The notes: generated from the sequence alone by a model not told the origin. Shown: positions 41,350-50,208, counted from the first letter of the stretch. The stretch: DNA of 64,000 bases from Hyphomicrobiales bacterium (GCA_900473745.1 UCMW01000019.1:160650-224649); one strand, 5' to 3'. Numbers and translations are program-made.

Positions 41350-42549
41350 ATGGCAGACGAGGTGACGATCCGCGTAGTCCGCTCCTTCGAGGAGATTTCA
41401 TCCAGCGAATGGGGCTTGCTTTCCGGAGCCTCCCGTTCCGGGCCGGGCTACAATCCCTTCACCTCGCATGCCTTTCTCTCTGCCCTAGAAGAGTCGGGCT
41501 CTGCCACGGCCGAGACCGGGTGGATGGGACATCATTTGCTTTTGGAAGAGGAAGGGCGCCTGATCGGCGCCATTCCCTGCTACCTCAAGAGCCACAGCCA
41601 GGGCGAATATGTCTTCGACCATGGCTGGGCCGACGCGTTCCAGCGCGCCGGCGGACGGTATTATCCCAAGCTCCAGGCTTCAATTCCGTTCACCCCGGCA
41701 ACGGGGCCCCGGCTGCTCGTGCGCCAGGGTGAAGATGTCAATCGGGTCCAGTTGCTCCTTGCCCAGGGGCTGCAGCAAGTGGCGCAAGAACTCGGCATCT
41801 CCTCGGCGCACATAACCTTTCTTCCGCAAGGTGAGCTCCCTTCCCTTACGGCATCGGGCTTTCTGCATCGGACCGACCAGCAATTCCATTTCATCAATCG
41901 CGGCTATGCGAACCACGAGGCCTTTCTCGCGGAACTGTCGTCGTCCAAGCGAAAGAACCTGCGCAAGGAGCGCCGGTCGGCACTGGAACACGGGCTCAGC
42001 ATCGACTGGCTGACGGGCAGCGATCTGACGGAGGAAATCTGGGATCAGTTCTTCCATTTCTACATCGACACCGGAAGCCGCAAATGGGGGCGGCCCTATC
42101 TCACCCGCCAATTCTACTCGCTTGTCGGAGAACGCATGGCCGACGACGTCCTGCTGGTGATGGCGAAGCGCAACGGGCGCTATGTGGCCGGAGCGATCAA
42201 TTTCATCGGCGCGGATGCGCTCTTCGGCCGGCATTGGGGCTGCATAGAGGACCACCCCTTCCTGCATTTCGAAGTCTGCTACCACCAGGCAATCGACTAT
42301 GCGCTGGAGAAGGGTCTAGGCCGCGTGGAGGCTGGCGCTCAAGGCGAACACAAACTCGCCCGCGGTTACGAGCCGGTCATCACCCATTCTGCCCATTTCA
42401 TCACACATCCGGGGCTGCGGCGCGCCGTTGCAGACTACCTTGCACAAGAGCGGCGAGAAGTTGCGCAGATCGGCGAGTATCTGGGTGAACACACCCCGTT
42501 CCGCAAAGGCGAGCGCCAGCCACGCGAGGGGGAGGAATTCGACGGTTGA
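41350..42549 (+). CDS. GNAT-fold / DUF482 (FemAB-like) protein
   Basis: 399 residues with two acyltransferase-like halves: NPFTSHAFLSALEESGSA at the N terminus, AFLAELSSSKRKNLRKERRS in the middle and GRVEAGAQGEHKLARGYEPV near the C terminus, all typical of the DUF482 (peptidogalycan biosynthesis) family related to FemX aminoacyl transferases. The reaction is unknown. GGGAG lies 5 nt before ATG 41350, 10 nt after the GDPD stop, suggesting an operon ridA-GDPD-DUF482-HIT. Confidence 0.87.
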   Translation: MADEVTIRVVRSFEEISSSEWGLLSGASRSGPGYNPFTSHAFLSALEESGSATAETGWMGHHLLLEEEGRLIGAIPCYLKSHSQGEYVFDHGWADAFQRAGGRYYPKLQASIPFTPATGPRLLVRQGEDVNRVQLLLAQGLQQVAQELGISSAHITFLPQGELPSLTASGFLHRTDQQFHFINRGYANHEAFLAELSSSKRKNLRKERRSALEHGLSIDWLTGSDLTEEIWDQFFHFYIDTGSRKWGRPYLTRQFYSLVGERMADDVLLVMAKRNGRYVAGAINFIGADALFGRHWGCIEDHPFLHFEVCYHQAIDYALEKGLGRVEAGAQGEHKLARGYEPVITHSAHFITHPGLRRAVADYLAQERREVAQIGEYLGEHTPFRKGERQPREGEEFDG

Positions 42550-42619
42550 GAGCCTCTGTGCCTCTCTTGAAGCGGAACGTGCCTTGCCGTTAAGTGGCCA
42601 GACAATCGAGGAGACGACC

Positions 42620-43039
42620 ATGACCGCCTATGATCCTGATAACATCTTCGCCAAGATCCTGGCCGGCGACATTCCGTCAGTGAAGCTTTACGAGGACGAA
42701 GACGCGCTCGCCTTCATGGACGTCATGCCACAAGCGCCCGGCCACCTTCTGGTGATCCCAAAGCAGGGGTCACGCAATCTGCTCGATGCCGATCCGGCGG
42801 TGCTCGCAAAGCTGATGCCGGTCGTCCAGAAACTGGCCAATGCGGCGAAAGAGGCCTTCGAGGCCGACGGCGTCTTCGTCGCGCAGTTCAACGAACCGGC
42901 CGCAGGCCAAACCGTTTTCCACCTGCATTTCCATGTGATTCCGAGGCATGAGGGCGTGCCTTTGAAGCCTCACGCAGGCGGCATGGCCGATGTCGGGGTG
43001 CTGAAGGCTCAGGCCGAAAAGATCAAGGCGGCGCTCTGA
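42620..43039 (+). CDS. HIT family protein (nucleotide hydrolase)
   Basis: 139-residue HIT-fold protein with the catalytic triad motif VFHLHFHVIPRH (HxHxH) and IFAKILAGDIPSVKLYEDED at the N terminus, as in Hint purine-nucleoside phosphoramidases. Start ATG 42620 with GGAG 6 nt upstream. It follows the DUF482 gene by 70 bases on the same strand and converges on a small membrane-protein gene. Confidence 0.94.
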   Translation: MTAYDPDNIFAKILAGDIPSVKLYEDEDALAFMDVMPQAPGHLLVIPKQGSRNLLDADPAVLAKLMPVVQKLANAAKEAFEADGVFVAQFNEPAAGQTVFHLHFHVIPRHEGVPLKPHAGGMADVGVLKAQAEKIKAAL

Positions 43040-43072
43040 ACGAGCGCCACCACGTTGGCCTGCCGCTGAAGG

Positions 43073-43261
43073 TCAGCCGACGAAACCACCGACAACCGCC
43101 AATGCGGCAATCGCGACCAGGGCGAGAACCATGATCGGAAACGATCCGGTCGAACTTGCTGAACGGCTACGGGAAGACCGTTTGCGCAGGTTTTCCGGCA
43201 GAACATTGAATCGCGGCGGATCGCCATGTTTCAGCGTTCGGAAGCGTACTACCTTTGACAT
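43073..43261 (-). CDS. Small single-pass membrane protein
   Basis: 62 residues: basic N-terminal half (MSKVVRFRTLKHGDPPRF, RKRSSRSRSAS) and a C-terminal transmembrane helix (FPIMVLALVAIAALAVVGGF). ATG 43261 is strongly supported by AGGAGG 8 nt upstream; the frame is open further upstream. A tail-anchored small protein of unknown role. Confidence 0.7.
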   Translation of the reverse strand: MSKVVRFRTLKHGDPPRFNVLPENLRKRSSRSRSASSTGSFPIMVLALVAIAALAVVGGFVG

Positions 43262-43352
43262 TTCGCTTTCCTCCTGTTGATCGAGATCCACGATCTGGGA
43301 GGTGAAATGTGGCAATTCCAGCGATCACACGTGTCTGTGATCGACCGTCATC

Positions 43353-43682
43353 TCAGAGCCAGACCAGGCCTGCGCCGAGAATCGCCAAGGGAACGACGAC
43401 CCCGACGATGACCCGCTGGCCGCTGAGCAGGAAAGCCGCGAAGCCCAGGCCGGCCGCTGCCAGCCGGAGCCATAGCGGGGAGGTTTCCAGCATGCCCGAG
43501 GGGAAAACGACCAGTTTTGCGGTCACGGCCATGACGAGGGCCGTGGCAACCGCCCTCACCCAGTTCAGCGCCTCGGAGCCCTCCTGAAGCCGGTTCCCGG
43601 CAATCACGCCCAGCCAGCGCCACATGTCGGTCGCGAGCCAGCCGGCGACAATGATCACCACGTAGGGCCAGTAGTCCGCCAT
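43353..43682 (-). CDS. azlD: AzlD family branched-chain amino-acid exporter subunit
   Basis: 109 residues with three or four hydrophobic helices; small partner of AzlC. The start ATG overlaps the azlC stop region (shared base 43682), so the pair is translationally coupled. AzlCD-type (BrnFE-like) complexes export branched-chain amino acids or azaleucine; the exact substrate is not known here. Confidence 0.85.
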   Translation of the reverse strand: MADYWPYVVIIVAGWLATDMWRWLGVIAGNRLQEGSEALNWVRAVATALVMAVTAKLVVFPSGMLETSPLWLRLAAAGLGFAAFLLSGQRVIVGVVVPLAILGAGLVWL

Positions 43683-44461
43683 CAGACCAACTCCTCGACC
43701 GGCTCGTCTGCCGAGGGGTGTACAGCCGACGATGCGTTGCCGCCACGGATGACATAGCGATCGAACAGATAGGCCAGGGTCCCGCCCCCGAGACCGGCGA
43801 TCAGGATATCAAAGCCCGGCACGAGGATAGCCAGGAGCGGCCCGGAGACGACGCCGACGACGAAGGCTACCTTTACAACGGACTGCCGTCCGGTCGCCCA
43901 GATCGAAGCGATGAAATAGACCGGCGTCAGGAAGAAGAGCAGGCCTGCGACGACAGGCGGAAAACTCGCCACCAGCCCGTAGCAGATGCCGACGAGGATT
44001 GTGTTGACCGTCACCAGCGTAATGCCGAAACCCGCGAAATAGGCAACGCGTGCCTCACGCGGCACGGTTTTGAAGCTCCCCATGGCAAAAACCCAGGCGG
44101 TGATGGCGACGAAATGGGACAGGAGGAGCAAAAGCCATGTCGGCGTGCGCTCGGTCCGCATTTCCGGCACAAGCGAGGCCACCATCGGCATCATCCGGAT
44201 GGACGACAGGGAAACGGCGAGAAAAATCGCCAGCAGGTTCGCCCCGCTCGTCATCGTTCCGATCAGGATCATCTTGGCCGGCAGAGCCCAGACGGTGGCT
44301 GTCATGAACATGGCCTCGGCGCGGGTAACACCGGACTGAAGAGCGAAGGCGGAAAAGCCGACGAAGGAAATCATCAGGATGATTGCCGGCAGACTGAAGA
44401 GGCCGCGCATGCCGGTGAAAAACCACCGCGTTTGTGAAATATCGGAGGAAGCCGAAGACAT
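43682..44461 (-). CDS. azlC: AzlC family permease
   Basis: 259-residue membrane protein with about seven helices and AzlC-type features: ALQSGVTRAEAMFMTATVWALPAKM near the N terminus and SLSSIRMMPMVASLVPEMRT. Works with AzlD. ATG 44461 is preferred, because the upstream in-frame extension runs through the clpA terminator hairpin. The gene follows clpA on the same strand but behind that terminator. Confidence 0.88.
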   Translation of the reverse strand: MSSASSDISQTRWFFTGMRGLFSLPAIILMISFVGFSAFALQSGVTRAEAMFMTATVWALPAKMILIGTMTSGANLLAIFLAVSLSSIRMMPMVASLVPEMRTERTPTWLLLLLSHFVAITAWVFAMGSFKTVPREARVAYFAGFGITLVTVNTILVGICYGLVASFPPVVAGLLFFLTPVYFIASIWATGRQSVVKVAFVVGVVSGPLLAILVPGFDILIAGLGGGTLAYLFDRYVIRGGNASSAVHPSADEPVEELV

Positions 44462-44477
44462 CTGAAATTCCGGATCG

Positions 44478-44511
44478 TCAAAAAGAAAGTGCCGGGCTTT
44501 GCGCCCGGCAC
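44478..44511 (-). terminator. Intrinsic terminator after clpA
   Basis: Minus strand: GTGCCGGGC-N5-GCCCGGCAC followed by TTTCTTTTTG, 23 bases past the clpA stop. The 9-bp stem is perfect and can also act on the plus strand (GGTTTTT). Confidence 0.9.
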
Positions 44512-44533
44512 GGTTTTTCATGGACAGCGGCGC

Positions 44534-47014
44534 TTACTTCTTCTTCGGCACCTTGGGCACGGCCGACCGTTTGGCAGGCTTCGGCGCCTCGTCGATCACG
44601 GCGACGTCGCCGTCATCCTCGATGACCGAGGCCTTGGAGGCCGGCTTGCGCTTCGCCTTAGCGGGCTTGGCCGAGGCCACCTCGGCTTCAGGCTTTGGCT
44701 TGACGGGTGCCACTTCTGAAATCGCCTCCAGATCGAGCACCTCGTCGCCAGCCTCGTCGGTCTTTGTCCCGACCTTGACGACACCACCCTTCTTCAGCTT
44801 GCCGAACAGGATCTCGTTGGCGAGCGGCTTCTTGATGTGCTCCTGGATCACACGACCCAAGGGACGGGCGCCCATCTTCTCATCGTAGCCATTCTTCGCC
44901 AGCCAGGCGATCGCAGGCTCCGACAAGTCGAAGGTGACGTTGCGTTCGGACAGCTGGGCCTCGAGCTGCATGACGAACTTCTGCACGACCTGGTGGATGA
45001 CTTCCGTCGGCAACGGCGCGAATGGAATCGTCGCGTCGAGACGGTTGCGGAACTCCGGCGTAAAGAGGCGGTTCAACGCTTCCTCGTCCTCGCCCGAGCG
45101 CTTCGAAGACCCGAAGCCGATCGCCGACTTCGCCATTTCCGACGCGCCCGCATTCGTCGTCATGATCAGGATGACGTTGCGGAAGTCGATCTTCTTGCCG
45201 TTGTGGTCCGTCAGCTGGCCATGGTCCATGACCTGCAGCAGGATGTTGTAGATATCCGGATGCGCCTTCTCGATTTCATCCAGCAGCACGACCGAATGCG
45301 GATGCTGGTCGACACCGTCGGTCAGAAGACCGCCCTGATCGAAGCCGACATAGCCAGGAGGTGCACCGAGCAGACGCGATACCGTGTGCCGCTCCATGTA
45401 TTCCGACATGTCGAAGCGCAGCAGTTCCACGCCGAGTGACGCTGCGAGCTGCTTGGCCACTTCCGTCTTGCCGACGCCGGTCGGACCAGAGAAGACATAG
45501 GAACCGATCGGCTTGTTCGGTTCACGCAGACCCGCACGCGCCAGCTTGATGGCGGTCGACAGGGCTTCGATCGCCTTGTCCTGGCCATAGACGACCGAGC
45601 GCAGTTCCTTCTCCAGGTTGGCGAGAACCATCTCGTCATCCTTGGACACGGTCTTGGGCGGGATCCGGGCCATCGTCGCGATGGTGACCTCGATCTCTTT
45701 CTCGGTGATCAGCTTGCGGCGCTTGGAGGCCGGCAGAAGCATCTGGGCCGCACCGGTCTCGTCGATCACGTCGATCGCCTTGTCGGGCAGTTTGCGGTCG
45801 GAGATATAGCGGGCCGAAAGCTCGACGGCCGACTTGATCGCCTCGTTGGTGTAACGCAGCTTGTGATAGTCCTCGAAATAGGGCTTGAGGCCCTTCATGA
45901 TCTCGATGGCATCATCGATCGACGGTTCATTGACGTCGATCTTCTGGAAACGGCGAACGAGTGCGCGGTCCTTCTCGAAGAACTGGCGGTATTCCTTGTA
46001 GGTGGTCGAGCCGATGCAGCGGATCGCCCCCGAAGAGAGCGCCGGCTTCAGGAGGTTGGACGCATCCATGGCGCCGCCGGAGGTAGCACCGGCACCGATC
46101 ACCGTGTGGATCTCGTCGATGAAGAGGACGGCACCCGGATAGTCTTCGAGTTCCTTGACCACCTGCTTCAGGCGCTCTTCGAAGTCACCGCGATAGCGTG
46201 TGCCGGCGAGCAGCGTGCCCATGTCGAGCGAGAAGATGGTCGCGTCAGCGAGCGCTTCGGGCACCTTGCCCTCGACGATGCGCTTGGCAAGGCCTTCGGC
46301 GATCGCCGTCTTGCCGACGCCGGGATCACCGACATAAAGCGGGTTGTTCTTGGAGCGGCGGCACAGAACCTGGATCGTGCGGTTGACCTCGCTGTGGCGG
46401 CCGATCAGCGGATCGATCCGGCCGGTCTTGGCCTTTTCGTTCAGGTTGACGCAGTAAGCCTTCAAAGCCTCCTGCTTGCCCTTTGCTACACCTTCGTCAG
46501 GCTCCCTGCCGCCCTGCTTGGCTTCGGGTTCGCCTTCCTCCGCACCACGGGGATTGCGAACCTGCGAAGCGCCCGGCCGCTTGCCGATCCCATGCGAGAT
46601 GTAGTTGACCGCGTCATAACGGGTCATTTCCTGCTCCTGCAGGAAGTAGGCGGCATTGCTCTCGCGCTCTGCGAAGATCGCGACGAGCACGTTGGCGCCG
46701 GTCACTTCCTCGCGACCAGAAGACTGGACATGGATCACGGCGCGCTGGATGACACGCTGGAAACTCGATGTGGGCTTCGAATCCTCGTCGTAGCCCGTGA
46801 TCAGATTGGCGAGATCGTTGTCGACGAAGTCGGACACGGTCTTGCGCAGGGAATCGAGGTTGACGTTGCAGGCCCCCATCACGGCGGCGGCATCGGCGTC
46901 GTCGATCAGAGCGAGCAGCAGGTGCTCAAGCGTCGCGTATTCGTGGTGACGCTCGTTGGCGTAGGTCAGGGCCTGATGCAGCGCTTTTTCGAGGCTGGGT
47001 GAAAATGTTGGCAC
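44534..47014 (-). CDS. clpA: ATP-dependent Clp protease ATP-binding subunit ClpA
   Basis: 826-residue AAA+ unfoldase that feeds substrates to ClpP. N-domain (residues 1-140), first AAA with GDPGVGKTAIAEG, second AAA with SGPTGVGKTEVAKQ, and the ClpP-binding loop KSAIGFGSSKRSG. The last 70 residues are a Lys/Ala/Pro-rich low-complexity tail (KPAKAKRKPASKAS, KPAKRSAVPKVPKKK) absent from E. coli ClpA (758 residues). Nine bases separate it from upstream clpS, so they are co-transcribed. Confidence 0.97.
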   Translation of the reverse strand: MPTFSPSLEKALHQALTYANERHHEYATLEHLLLALIDDADAAAVMGACNVNLDSLRKTVSDFVDNDLANLITGYDEDSKPTSSFQRVIQRAVIHVQSSGREEVTGANVLVAIFAERESNAAYFLQEQEMTRYDAVNYISHGIGKRPGASQVRNPRGAEEGEPEAKQGGREPDEGVAKGKQEALKAYCVNLNEKAKTGRIDPLIGRHSEVNRTIQVLCRRSKNNPLYVGDPGVGKTAIAEGLAKRIVEGKVPEALADATIFSLDMGTLLAGTRYRGDFEERLKQVVKELEDYPGAVLFIDEIHTVIGAGATSGGAMDASNLLKPALSSGAIRCIGSTTYKEYRQFFEKDRALVRRFQKIDVNEPSIDDAIEIMKGLKPYFEDYHKLRYTNEAIKSAVELSARYISDRKLPDKAIDVIDETGAAQMLLPASKRRKLITEKEIEVTIATMARIPPKTVSKDDEMVLANLEKELRSVVYGQDKAIEALSTAIKLARAGLREPNKPIGSYVFSGPTGVGKTEVAKQLAASLGVELLRFDMSEYMERHTVSRLLGAPPGYVGFDQGGLLTDGVDQHPHSVVLLDEIEKAHPDIYNILLQVMDHGQLTDHNGKKIDFRNVILIMTTNAGASEMAKSAIGFGSSKRSGEDEEALNRLFTPEFRNRLDATIPFAPLPTEVIHQVVQKFVMQLEAQLSERNVTFDLSEPAIAWLAKNGYDEKMGARPLGRVIQEHIKKPLANEILFGKLKKGGVVKVGTKTDEAGDEVLDLEAISEVAPVKPKPEAEVASAKPAKAKRKPASKASVIEDDGDVAVIDEAPKPAKRSAVPKVPKKK

Positions 47015-47023
47015 GTCTGATCC

Positions 47024-47371
47024 TCACTTCTTTTCCATGACGCATTGAAGCGGATGTTCATGTTGCCTTGCGAAATCCATCACCTGTGAGACTTTGGTTT
47101 CGGCGACTTCGTAGGTGAAGACACCACATTCGCCCACTCCATGATTGTGAACATGCAGCATGATGCGGGTGGCGGCTTCCCTGTCCTTCTGGAAGAAGCG
47201 CTCCAAGATATGGATCACGAATTCCATCGGGGTGTAGTCGTCGTTCAGAAGCAGGACGCGATACAGATCGGGCTTCTTCGTCTTCGGCTTGGTGCGGGTG
47301 ATCACCGAGGTGCCGCGATTGGCGTTGTCCCCGTCACCCTGGCTTTGCATGAAGACCGGCTTGGCAGTCAT
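47024..47371 (-). CDS. clpS: ATP-dependent Clp protease adaptor ClpS
   Basis: 115 residues; recognises N-degron residues and docks on the ClpA N-domain. Core motif VLLNDDYTPMEFVIHILERF with the Asp/Met/Glu of the N-degron pocket, followed by VHNHGVGECGVFTYEVAETK. The first 30 residues are a disordered tail that is needed for substrate transfer. ATG 47371 is used (GGAG 10 nt upstream); ATG 47350 is possible. Confidence 0.96.
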   Translation of the reverse strand: MTAKPVFMQSQGDGDNANRGTSVITRTKPKTKKPDLYRVLLLNDDYTPMEFVIHILERFFQKDREAATRIMLHVHNHGVGECGVFTYEVAETKVSQVMDFARQHEHPLQCVMEKK

Positions 47372-47612
47372 TTCAGTTCATTCTCCGTTGTCCGGCCGGT
47401 TTGCCATTACACATCGGTGCGGACGAACACTCAGCACAGTAAGGTAGTTCATTATGCGGTGATTTTAAGCCCCCCGGACTGCCATGACGACAATTTGTCA
47501 CGAAGCCCGGAAAAGCGAGAAAATGGAAAAATTAGGTTATACCAGCAGCCACAAATGACAAGACCGGCCATGCGGGGCACGGCCGGTCTCGAATGTTACG
47601 CGCAAGCTTCGA
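47372..47612. other. clpS-phasin intergenic region
   Basis: 241 bases: an inverted repeat AGACCGGCC-N11-GGCCGGTCT at 47561-47589, 24 bases beyond the phasin stop, is the probable phasin terminator although its U-run (TGTCATTTG) is weak. The rest is the clpS leader/promoter; no consensus assigned. Confidence 0.55.
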
Positions 47613-47960
47613 TCAGGCGGCAGCAGACATCGGCGCCATGGCCTTGCCGACAACACCCTCGTAGGGCTTGTAAGCGATCTTGGCGAGGTCGGCATACATT
47701 TCGCCCATCTTGGTCGCTTCTGCGACGAAGCTCTCGTAGGAGGACTTCATGAAGGAGGTCTGCAGCTCGAACGCCGCCTCGACGCTCTTCACCGAGGTCA
47801 GGGCTTCCATGTAGGAAGCCATGTCCTGGAACGACTTCTTGGAATAATCGCTCGCTTCGGTGGCGATCGCCTGGAAGCCCTTGGTGACTTCAGAATAATT
47901 CTTCAACATGGCCTCCATGGCTTCCTTACCCTTCTTGCTGGCGTCATCAATGTTCAACAT
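47613..47960 (-). CDS. Phasin family protein
   Basis: 115 residues, entirely helical, with YSEVTKGFQAIATEASDYSK and FELQTSFMKSSYESFVAEAT, typical of phasins that coat polyhydroxybutyrate granules. AAGGAGG lies 7 nt before the ATG. A promoter and a PhaR-like palindrome lie upstream, so expression probably follows PHB accumulation. Confidence 0.92.
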   Translation of the reverse strand: MLNIDDASKKGKEAMEAMLKNYSEVTKGFQAIATEASDYSKKSFQDMASYMEALTSVKSVEAAFELQTSFMKSSYESFVAEATKMGEMYADLAKIAYKPYEGVVGKAMAPMSAAA

Positions 47961-47999
47961 GCGAGCATCCTCCTTGAGTTCGGCATATCAGATCCCTCG

Positions 48000-48027
48000 A
48001 ACATAGCGGTCGCACAAAAATGGTCAA
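48000..48027 (-). promoter_or_regulatory. Putative phasin promoter
   Basis: On the minus strand TTGACC (48022-48027) and TATGTT (48000-48005) with a 16-bp spacer, about 40 nt before the phasin start. Confidence 0.6.
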
Positions 48028-48033
48028 GCAGAT

Positions 48034-48048
48034 TTGTGCACCGCACAA
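48034..48048. promoter_or_regulatory. Putative PhaR/AniA operator
   Basis: TTGTGCACCGCACAA, a perfect 6-bp inverted repeat with a 3-bp centre, 6 bp upstream of the phasin -35 box. The TGC-N3-GCA core is what PhaR-type PHB regulators recognise in other alphaproteobacteria (from memory); a related half-site GCACAAA lies at 48012-48018. Confidence 0.55.
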
Positions 48049-48073
48049 CAATCGTCAATTGAGAGCCGGACAA

Positions 48074-48108
48074 GAAAAAAGGGGCCTGTACGCCTCGGTA
48101 CAGCCCCC
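48074..48108 (-). terminator. Intrinsic terminator of the DUF3126 gene
   Basis: Minus strand: GGGGCTGTAC-N6-GTACAGGCCCC (one bulge) followed by TTTTTTT, about 55 bases past the DUF3126 stop. Confidence 0.88.
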
Positions 48109-48161
48109 TGCTTTAAGCTCATTCCATCAGATCTCGCCGCCGATTGCGGCGACAGAACGAG

Positions 48162-48368
48162 TTACGTCAGATCGACGTCGAGGATCGCCATCGAGAAATT
48201 GTAGGAGAGATCGCCGTCTTCATCGTCCTTGAAGACGACGCCGAGAAACTCGTCACCGACGTAGACTTCAGCGGAATCGTCCTTGCGCGGACGAGCCTTG
48301 ACGCTCATCGTCGGGTTGAAGGTGCGCTTGAAATAGGCGTCGAGCTTCTTCAGTTCTTCCGGCTTCAC
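48162..48368 (-). CDS. DUF3126 family protein
   Basis: 68 residues: MKPEELKKLDAYFKRTFNPT, then KDDSAEVYVGDEFLGVVFKD and an acidic DDEDGDLSYNFSM end. This small soluble protein is conserved in alphaproteobacteria and is usually found beside cysE, as here; its function is not known to me. It lies 136 bases downstream of cysE on the same strand and has its own terminator. Confidence 0.88.
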   Translation of the reverse strand: MKPEELKKLDAYFKRTFNPTMSVKARPRKDDSAEVYVGDEFLGVVFKDDEDGDLSYNFSMAILDVDLT

Positions 48369-48504
48369 ACTGTGTCTCCATGGACTGTTTTCGGGGCGTG
48401 TTTCGATTTGCGCGCTTGTCGCACGGCCTTTCCGCCGATGTAAAGGCGCAAAGGAAAGATTGCCCAGACAAGCCGGACAGATCTACCGTTGCCGCATTTC
48501 AAGC

Positions 48505-49329
48505 TCAGTCGACCGAGGCGATCATCTGGTCCATCGAGCGGCTCGGCTCGGCGCAACCCGCCTCGCCGACCACCCGCGCCGGAACGCCTGCGACCGTCGT
48601 GCATCTCGGCACGGGTTTCAGCACCACGGAACCGGCTGCGATGCGGGAACAGCTGCCAACCTCGATATTGCCGAGCACCTTGGCCCCTGCCCCGATCAGA
48701 ACGCCGTCACCGATCTTCGGATGGCGGTCCGCGCCTTCTTTACCAGTGCCGCCGAGCGTCACACCGTGAAGGATCGAAACATTATCACCGATGCGGGCCG
48801 TTTCGCCGACAACGAGCCCCGTGGCATGATCGAGGAAGATGCCCTTGCCGATATGCGCGGCCGGGTTGATGTCGGTCTGGAATATGTTCGACGAGCGGCT
48901 CTGCAGATAAAGTGCGAAGTCCCGGCGCCCGTTTTTCCAAAGCCAATGGGCCAGACGATGTGTCTGGATGGCATGGAAGCCCTTGAAATAGAGAACCGGC
49001 TCCATGAACCGAGTGCACGCCGGATCGCGGTCGTAGACGGCTTGAATATCGACCCTGAGGATCGCGCCCCATTCCGGCCAATCCGTCATCATGGCCTCGA
49101 AGGCCTGACGCAGCACGATCGCCGGCACGTCCGAGTGGTCGAGGCGCTCGCAGATCCGGTAGATCACACAATCCTCCAGCGAACGATGGCTGAGCACCGT
49201 CGAATGAAAGAAGGCCGCCAGCATAGGATCACGATCGGCCGCCAGGCGAGCTTCGTGCCGCAGGCTGTCCCAGATCGGGTCCATGGACTTGACGGTTTCG
49301 GTCTTGAGGACGTCGTTGTGTGCGACCAT
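48505..49329 (-). CDS. cysE: Serine O-acetyltransferase
   Basis: Makes O-acetylserine for cysteine synthesis and is feedback-inhibited by cysteine. 274 residues: N-terminal helical domain (DPIWDSLRHEARLAADRDPM), then a left-handed beta-helix with the catalytic HIGKGIFLDHATGLVVGETA and the active-site His in SILHGVTLGGTGKEGADRHP. ATG 49329 has GGAG at 7-nt spacing. Divergent from the enoyl-CoA hydratase gene. Confidence 0.96.
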   Translation of the reverse strand: MVAHNDVLKTETVKSMDPIWDSLRHEARLAADRDPMLAAFFHSTVLSHRSLEDCVIYRICERLDHSDVPAIVLRQAFEAMMTDWPEWGAILRVDIQAVYDRDPACTRFMEPVLYFKGFHAIQTHRLAHWLWKNGRRDFALYLQSRSSNIFQTDINPAAHIGKGIFLDHATGLVVGETARIGDNVSILHGVTLGGTGKEGADRHPKIGDGVLIGAGAKVLGNIEVGSCSRIAAGSVVLKPVPRCTTVAGVPARVVGEAGCAEPSRSMDQMIASVD

Positions 49330-49400
49330 TGCAGGTCTCCTCGTTCGTCTTGGAATGGCATTATATAATCGAACACCGGTCGAACTCAAATGGGGCACGC

Positions 49401-50204
49401 ATGAAACAATCGCACAGCTTTGCCACTGGTTTTATCAAGGCTTTTTGTGAGGCTGGAACGGGGCTTCTGGTGCTCGACAATCCCCAGCGGAAAAATGCGG
49501 TGACCGCGGCCATGTGGCGTGCGATTCCCGATGCCATCCACTGGCTGCATGTCGATGCCGGCGCCCGCGTCATCGTGTTGGCCGGCGGCGGCCATGCCGA
49601 CTTCAGCGCCGGAGCAGACATTTCGGAATTTACCGAATTACGGAAGGATGCCGCGACGGCCCGGATCTACGAAGCATCGAACAGCCGCGCCTTCGCAGCC
49701 ATCCGCGAAGCGCCTGTCCCTGTCATCGCGGCGGTCCGTGGCGTCTGCTATGGTGGCGGCTTCGGCCTGGCCGCCGCCGCCGACCTGCGGCTCGCTTCCT
49801 CCGATGCCGTCTTCGCGGTGCCCGCCGCTAGGCTCGGCCTCGCCTATCCGGCTGACGCCGTGCAGGATTTCGTACGAGGTCTGGGCAGCCAGCTGGCGCG
49901 GCGCGCGCTTTTCACCGGCGGAGCGCTCAAGGCATCCGAGCTCCTCGCCTGCGGCTTTTTGTCGGAATTGGCCGGCCCCAAAGATCTGGATCAACGGGCG
50001 CAGATCCTTGCCGAAACCATTGCTGCCAATGCGCCTCTGTCATTGCGGGCCTCGAAGCTTGCCTTGCGGGCCGTCGAACAGGCCGATGACAATCTGCTGC
50101 GCGAGGCAGAGATCATTGGTGCCTCGACCTTTGAAAGCGAGGATTATCGTGAAGGCCGGGCCGCCTTTGCCGAACGCAGACGGCCCCTCTTCACCGGGCG
50201 CTGA
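49401..50204 (+). CDS. Enoyl-CoA hydratase/isomerase family protein
   Basis: 267-residue crotonase-fold protein. Oxyanion-hole blocks HADFSAGADISEF and GVCYGGGFGLAAAADLR are intact; the first catalytic Glu position of classical hydratases is replaced by Ala in SSDAVFAVPAARLGL, so isomerase or thioesterase-like activity cannot be excluded. ATG 49401. Converges on the hydrolase gene with 4 bases between stops. Confidence 0.88.
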   Translation: MKQSHSFATGFIKAFCEAGTGLLVLDNPQRKNAVTAAMWRAIPDAIHWLHVDAGARVIVLAGGGHADFSAGADISEFTELRKDAATARIYEASNSRAFAAIREAPVPVIAAVRGVCYGGGFGLAAAADLRLASSDAVFAVPAARLGLAYPADAVQDFVRGLGSQLARRALFTGGALKASELLACGFLSELAGPKDLDQRAQILAETIAANAPLSLRASKLALRAVEQADDNLLREAEIIGASTFESEDYREGRAAFAERRRPLFTGR

Positions 50205-50208
50205 CGGG

